Assembly: GCF_000515215.1 (NCBI RefSeq)
Contig: NZ_KI911557.1
Span: 4,025,741-4,089,740, forward strand
Length of the DNA stretch: 64,000 nt
Direction of reading: 5' to 3'
Source of the DNA: Methylomonas sp. 11b
GTDB taxonomy: Bacteria; Pseudomonadota; Gammaproteobacteria; Methylococcales; Methylomonadaceae
The notes under the pieces were generated by a model. The model made no database searches and was not told the DNA's origin. It saw nothing but the letters and a program-made list of their open reading frames with translations. The position numbers and the translations under genes are program-made. Position 1 is the stretch's first letter. Each line of letters opens with the position of its first letter. This document shows positions 17,201 through 25,098 of this stretch, piece by piece.

Positions 17201-18781
17201 ATGAAAAATACTATAAAAATGCTGAATAAATCCCTACTGGCGAGTGCTATCGCCATGCTGTTGTCATCCGGAGTGGCGATGGCAAAATCCGACGATTTCC
17301 ACAAGCTCTACCAAGACAATTGCGCCAGCTGTCATGGTTCCGATCACGGCGGTTATTTGGCGCCGGCGCTGAACTCGGCTACCTTGAAAGGCCGCAGCCC
17401 CACCGCATTACGTACCATCGTAATGGCCGGCAGCTTCGACACTTTGATGCCTCCGTTCTACGGCAGGCTTGATGACGACCAAATTCGCGGCGTGATTAAG
17501 CATTTGCAAGAAACCCCCAAACAGCCTAACCCGGCCTGGACTATCGACGACATGAAAAAGTCGCTGAAAGTCTATGTTAAAGATGAAAGCACGCTGCCGG
17601 CCAAGCCGACTTTCCAAATCGACGATAAATTCGAAAATCTGATCGGCGTCGCGGCGCGCGGCAAATACGGTCGTGGCGAAGGCTCCAAAGCCATCTTCAT
17701 CAACAGTTCCACCCATCAAAAAGTCGGCGAAGTACCTACCGGCACCGCCGCGCATATTATCGATTTCAACCCGGCCAATCCGCGCTGGGCCTATGTAAAA
17801 ACCGATACTGCCGAGATTTTTAAAGTCGATTTGTATTCCATGCAAGCGGTGCGCAGTATCAAAACCGGCTGGAACGGCCCAGGTATGGGCGTATCGCGCG
17901 ATGGTAAATACATCATGGCCGGTTCTTTCGTACCGCATAACGCCGTGATTCTAAATGCCGATACGCTGGAACCTTTAAAAACCTTTGAGTTGGAAGGCAT
18001 CGACCCGGACGGCAAACACGTGTCATCCGACTCCGGCATGATCATCGGTACCCCGTATGCGGATATTTTCGCGATTGCGCTGGAAAATGCCGGGCAGGTT
18101 TGGGTGATTGATTTGAACAAAGAGGGTTTTCCTGTCACCCGGATCGAGAATGTCGGTCGACATTTGCATGATGCCTTCCTGACCCACGGCGGCAAAAAAT
18201 TGATGATTGCTTCTTACGACGACAGCATCGTCGCCGCCATCGACCTGGAAAAACGCGAAATCATCAAAAAATTGGAAGCCGGTTGCGTGCCGCATGTCGG
18301 CGGAGGTTCCGCGGTCAAGGTTGATGGCCGTACCTTGGGCTTCGGTACCAACTTCGGCGATTGCGACAAAACCGTGGTCAGCGTCTGGGACCTGGATAAA
18401 ATGGAAGTCGTCAAACAAGTACCGGTTTCCGGCGGCACCGAATCGCCGGCCGCACATGCCAACGCGCCTTATGTCGCGGTTGACATCATCAGCAAGGACA
18501 GACGCGCCCGCACCGTACAATTGATCGACAAGAAAACTTTGGAAGTAGTGAGAACGCTGGATGTCGGCGGCCACGCCTACTTCCCAGAATATAGCGCCGA
18601 CGGCAAGTTCCTGTATATCAGCGCCGGCTATAACGGCGACGAAGTGGTGGTTTACGATTCCAACACCTTGCAAAAAGTCGCGACCGTGCCGATGGAAAGC
18701 CCCGCGGGTATCTTCTCGCGTGGCCGGGTCAAATACATGACTCGCGGTTTGTCGCCTGACGAAATGGAGCAATCAAAATGA
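17201..18781 (+). CDS. Cytochrome c / cytochrome d1-domain protein, NirN-like, in the nirS position
   Basis: 526 aa. A signal peptide (1-28) sends it to the periplasm. Residues 30-105 are a cytochrome c domain with CASCH at 41-45 and a likely Met ligand in TLMPPF. Residues 130-526 form a d1-heme beta-propeller. His185 (AAHIIDF) matches the proximal d1 ligand of NirS. An ungapped match of IIGTPYADIF (281-290) to the NirS stretch holding the first distal His shows that His is gone. The second distal His is kept as His365 (VPHVGGG). NirN, the dihydro-heme d1 dehydrogenase, has this pattern as I recall it. First gene of the operon, AGGA upstream; its TGA overlaps the next ATG. It could be the last d1 biosynthesis enzyme or an unusual d1 redox enzyme. 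Confidence 0.75.
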   Translation: MKNTIKMLNKSLLASAIAMLLSSGVAMAKSDDFHKLYQDNCASCHGSDHGGYLAPALNSATLKGRSPTALRTIVMAGSFDTLMPPFYGRLDDDQIRGVIKHLQETPKQPNPAWTIDDMKKSLKVYVKDESTLPAKPTFQIDDKFENLIGVAARGKYGRGEGSKAIFINSSTHQKVGEVPTGTAAHIIDFNPANPRWAYVKTDTAEIFKVDLYSMQAVRSIKTGWNGPGMGVSRDGKYIMAGSFVPHNAVILNADTLEPLKTFELEGIDPDGKHVSSDSGMIIGTPYADIFAIALENAGQVWVIDLNKEGFPVTRIENVGRHLHDAFLTHGGKKLMIASYDDSIVAAIDLEKREIIKKLEAGCVPHVGGGSAVKVDGRTLGFGTNFGDCDKTVVSVWDLDKMEVVKQVPVSGGTESPAAHANAPYVAVDIISKDRRARTVQLIDKKTLEVVRTLDVGGHAYFPEYSADGKFLYISAGYNGDEVVVYDSNTLQKVATVPMESPAGIFSRGRVKYMTRGLSPDEMEQSK

Positions 18782-19089
18782 AGATGACTCATTTTATCGT
18801 GGCGCTGTTGGCGGGGGTGTTCGCCGCCGGTAGCGTTCAGGCGACTAGTCTGTATGTCGGTCAAGCCAAGGCAGGCGCGGTGTGTGCGCAATGTCACGGT
18901 ATCCGGATGCCCAGCGCCGATGCACCGTTTCCCCCTTTGGGCGGCCGCGATCCGGAGTATTTGAAAACCGCGATCAAACAATATCGCGACAAGACGCGGA
19001 AATCCGACATCATGAATGCGATTGCCGGCTCTTTGACCGATGCGGAAATTAACGACATCGCCGCGTATTACGGCAGTGTTAAACCCTAA
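18778..19089 (+). CDS. Periplasmic class I cytochrome c (NirM-like position)
   Basis: A 103-aa protein with a signal peptide (1-22), one heme c site CAQCH at 36-40, and a C-terminal c553/c4-like helix (DAEINDIAAYYGSV). The distal Met is probably in the DIMNAIAG segment. It is likely the electron carrier for the cd1-type protein encoded just before it; the two genes overlap by ATGA. It fills the nirM slot but is not a close match to cytochrome c551, so I leave out the symbol. Confidence 0.8.
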   Translation: MKMTHFIVALLAGVFAAGSVQATSLYVGQAKAGAVCAQCHGIRMPSADAPFPPLGGRDPEYLKTAIKQYRDKTRKSDIMNAIAGSLTDAEINDIAAYYGSVKP

Positions 19090-19092
19090 GCA

Positions 19093-19401
19093 ATGCGCTA
19101 TTGCTGGCTGTTGATCGGCTTGCTGTCATCCCGCGCCTTTGCGGAACAACCTAATCCGCAAAGGCAGCAGGAGTTGTTGAATATGCTTAAGCATGATTGT
19201 GGCTCCTGCCATGGCCTGCCGCCGAAAGGCGGCTTGGGGCCATCGTTGATGCCGGAAGCATTGGCCGACAAAAGCGACGTGCTATTGGCGGATGCTATAC
19301 AAAACGGTCGACCCGGGTCAGCGATGCCGCCTTGGAAGAGTTTTCTTAGAATTGACGAAACTGGCTGGCTAATACAGCAATTACGTCAAGGCCTAAAGTA
19401 A
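19093..19401 (+). CDS. nirC: Cytochrome c55X, NirC-like
   Basis: A 102-aa small periplasmic cytochrome with a signal peptide (about 1-18) and CGSCH at 36-40. GGLGPSLMPEALADKS and NGRPGSAMPPWKSFL match the NirC pattern (GGLGPxLxxExL and GRPGxxMPPW, with the Met ligand). NirC is thought to pass electrons during heme d1 maturation or to the d1 enzyme. It starts three bases after the previous gene. Confidence 0.85.
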   Translation: MRYCWLLIGLLSSRAFAEQPNPQRQQELLNMLKHDCGSCHGLPPKGGLGPSLMPEALADKSDVLLADAIQNGRPGSAMPPWKSFLRIDETGWLIQQLRQGLK

Positions 19402-19459
19402 TGAAGACCCCTTGCAAAGCACAAGGTTACGGTTTTACTCACTCATTCCTGCGTCAATT

Positions 19460-20638
19460 ATGAAACCCTGTTTGCGGCTTATTTTTCTTTCAATTGCTCT
19501 CGGCTTTGGTTCGCAAGTTGATGCTGATCCGCGCGCTACCGGTGACCTTGGCGTAGTCATCGAACGTGAAACCGGCAGCATCCAGATCGTTAACACCACG
19601 AAACCGGCGTCGCTGAGTCGTATCGAAGGCTTGGGTGATTTGTCCCATGCATCAGTGGTGTTCTCCCGCGATCAACGCTATGCCTATGTTTTCGGTCGCG
19701 ACGGCGGTTTGACCAAGATCGATTTACTCCAGGACAAAATCGAAAAACGCATCATCCAGGCCGGCAACAGCATCGGCGGGGCGATTTCTCAGGATGGCAA
19801 AATAATTGCCGTCTCTAATTACACACCAGGCGGCGTGAAACTGTTCGACGCCGTAACGCTGGAGCAACTGGCTGAGATTCCGGCTGTTTACGGCGAAGAC
19901 AACAAGTTATCCAAAGTAGTCGGTCTTGTTGATGCACCGGGCCAGCGCTTCGTTTGCAGCCTGTTCGAAGGCAATGAAATTTGGTTGATCGATGCCAAGA
20001 ATCCGCGTCAACCCATTGTGAAAAAATTTAAAGACATCGGCAAACAACCATATGATGCCTTGCTGACACCGGACGGTCATTTCTATGCCGCTGGTTTATT
20101 CGGTGAGAAAGGCTTGGCCTTGCTGGATTTGTGGCAGCCGGAGAAGGGTGTCGAACATATCCTGGAAGACTACGGTAAGGATGACGAGCAAATGCCGGTC
20201 TACAAAATGCCGCATTTGGAGGGTTGGACTGTGGCCGGCGATTGGTTGTTGGTGCCAGCGGTGGGATTGCATGAAGTGTTGGTGATCGATACTCGCGAAT
20301 GGGAGTTGGTCAAGCGCATACCCGTAGCCGGACAACCGGTATTCGTCACCTCGCGGCCGGATGGACGGCAGGTCTGGGTGAATTTCGCCTTCCCGGACAA
20401 TCAGACCTTACAAGTAATCGATTTGAAAGATTTTAACATCGCAAAAACCCTGCAGCCCGGAAAGGCCGTATTGCATATGGAATTCAGCCCGCGCGGCGAA
20501 GCGGTATGGCTGGCGGTGCGCGACGAGGACCGGGTGATGGTTTACGACACCGAAACTTTTCAAGAGACCGCCCGTCTACCGGCGCAGAAGCCCAGCGGGA
20601 TTTTCTTCACTGATCGCGCCAATCGCATAGGCTGGTAA
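19460..20638 (+). CDS. nirF: Heme d1 biosynthesis protein NirF
   Basis: A 392-aa beta-propeller related to the d1 domain of NirS. It has a signal peptide (1-22) with no lipobox Cys at the cut, so it appears soluble rather than a lipoprotein as in pseudomonads. The run GLGDLSHASVVFSRD carries His63, which matches the known axial His of NirF. Later blocks YKMPHLEGWTVAGD, WVNFAFPDN and KPSGIFFTDRANRIGW are also diagnostic. NirF acts late in heme d1 assembly in the periplasm, on the dihydro or 12,18-side-chain stage. No good ribosome site precedes ATG 19460; an upstream TTG would break the signal peptide. Confidence 0.93.
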   Translation: MKPCLRLIFLSIALGFGSQVDADPRATGDLGVVIERETGSIQIVNTTKPASLSRIEGLGDLSHASVVFSRDQRYAYVFGRDGGLTKIDLLQDKIEKRIIQAGNSIGGAISQDGKIIAVSNYTPGGVKLFDAVTLEQLAEIPAVYGEDNKLSKVVGLVDAPGQRFVCSLFEGNEIWLIDAKNPRQPIVKKFKDIGKQPYDALLTPDGHFYAAGLFGEKGLALLDLWQPEKGVEHILEDYGKDDEQMPVYKMPHLEGWTVAGDWLLVPAVGLHEVLVIDTREWELVKRIPVAGQPVFVTSRPDGRQVWVNFAFPDNQTLQVIDLKDFNIAKTLQPGKAVLHMEFSPRGEAVWLAVRDEDRVMVYDTETFQETARLPAQKPSGIFFTDRANRIGW

Positions 20639-20639
20639 C

Positions 20640-21095
20640 ATGCTGGCCCCCTTGCATAAACGCCTCCTCAACGATTATCAACAGGACTTTCCGTTGAGTC
20701 CGACCCCATACCGCGACATCGCCGAGCAGCTTGGGGTTAGCGAAGACGAGGTGCTGAATGCGTTTAAAACCTTATCAGAGCAACAGATGATCAGCCGCAT
20801 CGGCCCGGTGATCGCGCCCAATAGCATTGGCAACAGCGCGCTGGTGGCGATGGCGGTGCCGGAATTTGATTTGGCGAGAGTTGCGGAATTGGTGAGCGCT
20901 TATCCGGAAGTCAATCACAACTATGAGCGCGAAAATCGCTTCAATTTGTGGTTTGTGTTGATTGCCGATAGCGAAACCCATCTTAAAGCTGTTATTGCGG
21001 ACATCGAGACTCAAACCGGCTATCCCGCGATGTTGCTACCGATGTTGGCCGACTATTTCATCAACCTGGGATTTGAGCTTAATCTGCATGATTGA
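20640..21095 (+). CDS. nirD: Siroheme decarboxylase subunit NirD
   Basis: A 151-aa Lrp/AsnC-fold protein. Residues 20-60 are the HTH-like part (YRDIAEQLGVSEDEVLNAF), followed by SRIGPVIAPNSIGNSALVA and the EVNHNYERENRFNLWFVL block. NirD works with NirL, NirG and NirH to decarboxylate siroheme to 12,18-didecarboxysiroheme. The fold is borrowed from transcription factors, but this is an enzyme. It overlaps nirL by 8 bases. Confidence 0.92.
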   Translation: MLAPLHKRLLNDYQQDFPLSPTPYRDIAEQLGVSEDEVLNAFKTLSEQQMISRIGPVIAPNSIGNSALVAMAVPEFDLARVAELVSAYPEVNHNYERENRFNLWFVLIADSETHLKAVIADIETQTGYPAMLLPMLADYFINLGFELNLHD

Positions 21096-21660
21096 CGCCA
21101 TTGATTATCAACTGATTGCAGCCGTGCAAGCCGGATTGCCGATTGCAGCTAGGCCGTATGCGGCGATAGCGGAGCAATTGGCGATTACCGAACAGGAAGT
21201 GATTGAGCGTTTGGCGCGCTTAAAGACTCAAGGTTTGATCAAGCGTTGGGGCGTGGTGGTCAAGCATCGCCAGTTGGGTTACCGGGCCAATGCGATGATC
21301 GTGATGGATGTGCCGGACGAGCGGGTAGCTCGGGTCGGCGCGTTGATCAGTCAGCAGGCTTGCGTCAATCTGTGTTACCAACGCCCGCGCCAGGGTGACG
21401 TCTGGCCCTATAACTTGTATTGCATGATCCATGGTAAGAGCCGGGAGGTGGTGCTTGAGCAATGGGCAGAACTGCGGCATGACTGCAATTTAAGCGATTA
21501 TTCTTTTGAAGTGTTGTTTAGCCGGCGTTGCTTTAAACAGCGGGGCGCTTTATATGCTCGCCAGATGACAAAAGGCGATGGGCCAACCCCCGTTTTTGCT
21601 GGAGAGGGCAGGGGTGAGGAGATTCAAAACAAACAGTCTTTGCGTATGCACTTCGCCTAA
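21088..21660 (+). CDS. nirL: Siroheme decarboxylase subunit NirL (with extended C-terminus)
   Basis: 190 aa. The Lrp-like body spans 1-157 and includes LGYRANAMIVMDVPDERV, the CYQRPRQGDVWPYNLYCMIHG block and the terminal SRRCFKQRGALY seen in NirL. The remaining 33 or so residues have no family counterpart that I know, and their DNA includes a GGAGAGGGCAGGGGTGAGG run, a common dispersed-repeat sequence. Start at ATG 21088 overlaps the nirD stop. It acts with NirDGH on siroheme. Confidence 0.9.
   Translation: MIDAIDYQLIAAVQAGLPIAARPYAAIAEQLAITEQEVIERLARLKTQGLIKRWGVVVKHRQLGYRANAMIVMDVPDERVARVGALISQQACVNLCYQRPRQGDVWPYNLYCMIHGKSREVVLEQWAELRHDCNLSDYSFEVLFSRRCFKQRGALYARQMTKGDGPTPVFAGEGRGEEIQNKQSLRMHFA
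21601..21619 (+). repeat. Dispersed-repeat-like fragment in the 3' end of nirL
   Basis: GGAGAGGGCAGGGGTGAGG resembles one arm of the GGGAGAGGG..GGGGTGAGG repeats scattered in many proteobacterial intergenic regions. Here it lies in frame in the unusual nirL tail. The mirror arm is not present, so it would be half of such a repeat. The comparison is from memory. Confidence 0.35.
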
Positions 21661-21662
21661 AC

Positions 21663-22106
21663 ATGGACGCCACAGACAAAGCCATCGTGAACCGCTTGCA
21701 GCAAGGTTTCCCTATCTGCGTATCGCCCTACCAACGGGTTGCCGCGGAATTGGGCCTGCCGGAAGCCGAATTGCTGTCAAGATTGCAAGCCATGTTGGCC
21801 GACGGAATATTGTCGCGTTTTGGGCCTATGTATCATGCCGAACAAATGGGTGGGGCTCTGACTTTGGCGGCGCTGAAAGTACCGGATGAGCGCTTCGACG
21901 AAGTCACCGAAATCGTCAACGCCTTCCCCGAAGTGGCGCATAACTATGCCCGTAATCATTTGTTGAATATGTGGTTTGTGCTGGCCACCGAAAAGCCGGA
22001 ACAGGTGCAAAGTGTGATTGCGGAAATTGAGCGGCGGACCGGATTGGCCGTTTACAACATGCCGAAGATCAGCGAATACTACGTTGGTCTGCAATTGGAA
22101 GCCTGA
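21663..22106 (+). CDS. nirG: Siroheme decarboxylase subunit NirG
   Basis: A 147-aa Lrp-fold enzyme subunit, paralogous to NirD. SRFGPMYHAEQMGGALTLAALKVPDERF and the AHNYARNHLLNMWFVLA block mark it as NirG. It ends NMPKISEYYVGLQLEA. It starts two bases after nirL ends and overlaps nirH by one base (TGATG), which is tight coupling within the decarboxylase subunits. Confidence 0.92.
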   Translation: MDATDKAIVNRLQQGFPICVSPYQRVAAELGLPEAELLSRLQAMLADGILSRFGPMYHAEQMGGALTLAALKVPDERFDEVTEIVNAFPEVAHNYARNHLLNMWFVLATEKPEQVQSVIAEIERRTGLAVYNMPKISEYYVGLQLEA

Positions 22107-22585
22107 TGCCCATCGACGAAATAGACAGAAAAATTATCCAGGCCACCCAGGCCGGTTTGCCCTTAGTCAGTGAGCCGTATCAAGCGGTTGCCGAGCAACT
22201 GGGTTTGTCTGCACAAGTGATCATGTTACATCTGGCTGAAATGCAGCAGACCGGGACCATTCGCCGTATTGCTGCGGTGCCCAACCATTACAAACTGGGT
22301 TACCGCTACAACGGTATGACGGTGTGGGATGTTGAGGATAGCCATGTCGACGAACTTGGGCGAAAGGTGGCGAAACTGCCGTTTGTAAGCCACTGTTACC
22401 AGCGTCCCCGACATTTGCCGGACTGGCCGTACAATTTGTTCGCCATGGTGCATGGTAAGACCGAGCAGGATGCCGAACGGCAGTCCGCAATCATCGCCGA
22501 ATTATTAGGAGAACAGGCACGTAGTCACGAGGTGCTGTACAGCACCAAAATTCTTAAAAAAACCGGTTTGCGAATCGGGGGATAG
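22106..22585 (+). CDS. nirH: Siroheme decarboxylase subunit NirH
   Basis: A 159-aa Lrp-fold protein, paralogous to NirL. It has LGYRYNGMTVWDVEDSHVDELG, the CYQRPRHLPDWPYNLFAMVHG block with the His region thought to be catalytic, and the C-terminal LYSTKILKKTGLRI tail that separates NirH from NirL. It is the fourth subunit of the siroheme decarboxylase set and precedes nirJ by three bases. Confidence 0.93.
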   Translation: MPIDEIDRKIIQATQAGLPLVSEPYQAVAEQLGLSAQVIMLHLAEMQQTGTIRRIAAVPNHYKLGYRYNGMTVWDVEDSHVDELGRKVAKLPFVSHCYQRPRHLPDWPYNLFAMVHGKTEQDAERQSAIIAELLGEQARSHEVLYSTKILKKTGLRIGG

Positions 22586-22588
22586 GGC

Positions 22589-23728
22589 ATGTTCAGACTG
22601 AGCCAATACATGCGCGAATTGCTGCATCCGACCCCGCTGGCCGCACCGCGCAAACCGTCCGGGCCGGTGGTGATCTGGAATTTGATCCGCCGCTGCAATT
22701 TAACCTGCAAACATTGCTACACCACCTCTGCCGACATCAATTTTCCCGGCGAACTCAGCACGCAGGAAATCTACACGGTGATGGATGACCTGAAAGCCTT
22801 CAAAGTGCCAGTGTTGATTTTGTCCGGTGGCGAGCCGTTGCTGCATCCGGATATTTTTGCCATCTCGCAGCGCGCCCGGGATAAGGGGTTTTATGTGGCT
22901 CTGTCTAGCAACGGCACGCTGATTAACGAAAGTAACATTGAGCAAATCGCCGCGATTGACTACCAATACATCGGCGTCAGCCTGGATGGCATTGGTCAGA
23001 CTCATGACTCATTCCGCCAGAAACAAGGTTCGTTCGAAGCGTCGCTGGCCGGTATTCGTTTATGCCGCGAACACAACATCAAAGCCGGGGTCAGGTTTAC
23101 GCTAACCCAAGACAACGCACACGACTTTGAAGGTCTGTTGCAATTGATGGACGACGAAGACATCGACAAATTCTATCTGTCGCATTTGAACTATGGCGGT
23201 CGCGGTAATAAGAACCGCAAGGACGACGCCGAGTTTCAGTTGACCCGCAAGGTGATGGATGTCGTGTTCGATAAATCTTTGAGCTGGGAACAACAAGGCT
23301 TGCATCGCGAAGTGGTGACCGGCAACAACGACGCGGATGCGGTGTATTTTCTGCATTGGGTTAAGCGCCGTTTCCCCGAGCAAGCAGAGCATATCCAGGC
23401 CAAACTCCAGCAATGGGGCGGCAATGCCTCGGGCGTCAACGTCGCTAACATCGACAATCTCGGTAATGTCCATCCCGACACCTTTTGGTGGCATTACGGT
23501 TTGGGTAATGTCCGCAAACGGCCGTTCTCCGAAATCTGGTCGGACATCAGCGATCCGCTTATGGCCGGATTGAAAGCTTCGCCCCGGCCGTTGAAAGGCC
23601 GCTGCGGCGATTGCCATTATCAAGGTATCTGCAACGGCAATACCCGCGTTCGTGCGCAGCAAATGACCGGTGATTTTTGGGCTGAGGATCCAGGCTGTTA
23701 TTTGCTGGACGAAGAGATCTGCGCTTAG
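22589..23728 (+). CDS. nirJ: Heme d1 radical SAM enzyme NirJ
   Basis: A 379-aa radical SAM protein. Cys36, Cys40 and Cys43 (RRCNLTCKHCYTTS) hold the SAM cluster; LSGGEPLLHPD is the SAM-binding GGE motif; SPASM-like cysteines follow in GRCGDCHYQGICNG and DPGCYL. NirJ replaces propionate side chains of didecarboxysiroheme by oxo groups, giving pre-heme d1. Completes the core set nirFDLGHJ. No nirE (uroporphyrinogen methylase) follows; cysG elsewhere could supply siroheme. Confidence 0.94.
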   Translation: MFRLSQYMRELLHPTPLAAPRKPSGPVVIWNLIRRCNLTCKHCYTTSADINFPGELSTQEIYTVMDDLKAFKVPVLILSGGEPLLHPDIFAISQRARDKGFYVALSSNGTLINESNIEQIAAIDYQYIGVSLDGIGQTHDSFRQKQGSFEASLAGIRLCREHNIKAGVRFTLTQDNAHDFEGLLQLMDDEDIDKFYLSHLNYGGRGNKNRKDDAEFQLTRKVMDVVFDKSLSWEQQGLHREVVTGNNDADAVYFLHWVKRRFPEQAEHIQAKLQQWGGNASGVNVANIDNLGNVHPDTFWWHYGLGNVRKRPFSEIWSDISDPLMAGLKASPRPLKGRCGDCHYQGICNGNTRVRAQQMTGDFWAEDPGCYLLDEEICA

Positions 23729-23754
23729 AAAGATTGTGCTGTCTCAGATGAGAA

Positions 23755-24021
23755 ATGATTAGTCTGGAAAAAGTTGCTATTTACAGAAAGTTTGCCGGCG
23801 ACATTGATGGCTGGGCCAAGATGGCTTCCGCTGCGGAAAAGGCCATATTGACTGGCGACGACTGGCGGCAAATCGATAGCTTTGTTCAGGATTTTGGTTT
23901 GGTTCAGGCTGGCCTGGCATCAACACGCTATGCGGAGAATTTGCACAAGCGGATTGCGGAGTCTGTTACCGATGCCGAAACCCTGGCAGCACTGAAGGAG
24001 TTGGTCGAACAATTGGCTTGA
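23755..24021 (+). CDS. Small hypothetical protein downstream of nirJ
   Basis: An 88-aa all-helical, soluble protein with no signal peptide and no Cys, starting 26 bases after nirJ on the same strand. Sequence features are DGWAKMASAAEKAI, DDWRQIDSFVQDF and a C-terminal LAALKELVEQLA helix. I do not recognise a family. Its position and orientation suggest it is the last gene of the heme d1 operon. It converges on sixA. Confidence 0.6.
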   Translation: MISLEKVAIYRKFAGDIDGWAKMASAAEKAILTGDDWRQIDSFVQDFGLVQAGLASTRYAENLHKRIAESVTDAETLAALKELVEQLA

Positions 24022-24039
24022 ACTTGGGTGAGTTGGTCC

Positions 24040-24525
24040 TTAGCGCATCAATGAGCACGGAATGCTCCACAGCAATTTGGCCGAAGCTTGATCCGACAAA
24101 TCGGCATCCAGGCGAGTTAGAGAGGCTTTTTTGATAACAATATTGTCGGCAGCGGTGCCTAATAAAAGGGAAACGGTAGTTGAGAAATCCGGTTCGTGAC
24201 CCACCAGCCAGATGTCATCCAGGCCTAAGTCTGCCAGTTTGCTTAGTTCTGCGATTATAGTGAGCGCAGAATTATCGATGCCTAACCAATCAACGGTTTG
24301 TGGGGCAGGACAGCCAGGCAAGCGCTGGTTGAGTATCCTCGCGGTCTGTTGGGCGCGTAGCAGCGGGCTGCAATAAATCGATCCCGGAATCAAGCCGTTG
24401 GCTAAACAAAATGCCGCCAAGCGTTTTACCTGTTTCTCGCCTTTGTCAATTAAAGCTCTATCCGCGTCGGGTATCGATAAGCCGCCATCTTCCGCGGTAG
24501 CGTGTCTGAGGAAGGTGATAAGCAT
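24040..24525 (-). CDS. sixA: Phosphohistidine phosphatase SixA
   Basis: A 161-aa histidine-phosphatase fold protein. MLITFLRHATAEDGG holds the catalytic RH motif (LRHATAE), YCSPLLRAQQTARIL is the second arginine block, and VGHEPDFS the second histidine. SixA removes phosphate from His in HPt/PTS-type proteins. It is convergent with the nir tail and divergent from erpA. Confidence 0.9.
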   Translation of the reverse strand: MLITFLRHATAEDGGLSIPDADRALIDKGEKQVKRLAAFCLANGLIPGSIYCSPLLRAQQTARILNQRLPGCPAPQTVDWLGIDNSALTIIAELSKLADLGLDDIWLVGHEPDFSTTVSLLLGTAADNIVIKKASLTRLDADLSDQASAKLLWSIPCSLMR

Positions 24526-24699
24526 GGTATGTCTCCTTGTCGAACGATTTTAAGTGGGATCTTCGGCTGTCGACAATTTCTGGTTTTAGGCGAAGCTATG
24601 GAGTTTGTTAATAGAGTTCCAGCTAAATTTAGCGTAAATATTAGCGCGGTGGTTGCTTCGCTGGAGCTTTAATCGCTTGGCTGGAAAATATAGTGGATA

Positions 24700-24723
24700 A
24701 TTCTTGACTGAATTACTAGGTAT
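24700..24723 (+). promoter_or_regulatory. IscR type-1-like box within the erpA promoter
   Basis: The stretch starting ATTCTTGACTGAATTACTAG and ending GTAT matches the IscR type-1 consensus (ATASYYGACTRwwwYAGTCRRSTAT) at most positions, with a one-base shortening in the right half. It overlaps the -35 TTGACT (24704-24709); CATAAT at 24727-24732 gives a 17-base spacer. In E. coli, IscR represses erpA, so the position makes sense. The match is imperfect. Confidence 0.5.
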
Positions 24724-24732
24724 AGTCATAAT
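24704..24732 (+). promoter_or_regulatory. erpA sigma-70 promoter
   Basis: TTGACT (24704-24709), 17-base spacer, CATAAT (24727-24732). It reads into erpA, whose ATG is 24766, leaving a leader of about 26 bases. Confidence 0.55.
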
Positions 24733-24765
24733 CATACAATCTTTCAATTGCTTATAGAGTTTTAT

Positions 24766-25098
24766 ATGTCCGATCCTATTGTGTTTACCGACAGCGCCGC
24801 TCATAAAGTTGCGGGTTTAATTCAGGAAGAGGGTAACGATAATCTTAAGCTCAGAGTTTATATCAGTGGTGGCGGCTGTTCGGGATTTCAGTACGGTTTT
24901 ACTTTTGACGAAGATGTTAATGAAGACGATACCCAAATTGTCAAAGACGGCGTAACAGTTCTGATCGATTCGATGAGTATTCAGTACCTTAGCGGTGCCG
25001 AAATCGATTATAAGGAAGACCTGTCTGGTGCGCAATTCGTGATTCGCAATCCTAACGCCACGACGACCTGCGGTTGCGGCTCGTCTTTCTCAGCGTAA
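24766..25098 (+). CDS. erpA: Iron-sulfur cluster insertion protein ErpA
   Basis: A 110-aa A-type carrier that delivers [4Fe-4S] or [2Fe-2S] clusters to target enzymes. The three cluster cysteines are in [12 protein letters not shown] and the terminal [10 protein letters not shown]. Start at ATG 24766 ([12 protein letters not shown]) matches the family; a TTG 18 bases upstream is ignored. The heme d1 radical SAM enzyme, LeuC and MiaB in this window are likely clients. Its 3' end overlaps anmK on the opposite strand. Confidence 0.95.
   Translation: MSDPIVFTDSAAHKVAGLIQEEGNDNLKLRVYISGGGCSGFQYGFTFDEDVNEDDTQIVKDGVTVLIDSMSIQYLSGAEIDYKEDLSGAQFVIRNPNATTTCGCGSSFSA

Noticed and set aside
17201..18781. 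Call as canonical nitrite reductase NirS
   Set aside because: It sits in the nirS position and has cytochrome c and d1 domains, but the SHEHP-type histidine region is replaced by TPYAD, so a confident NirS name is not justified.
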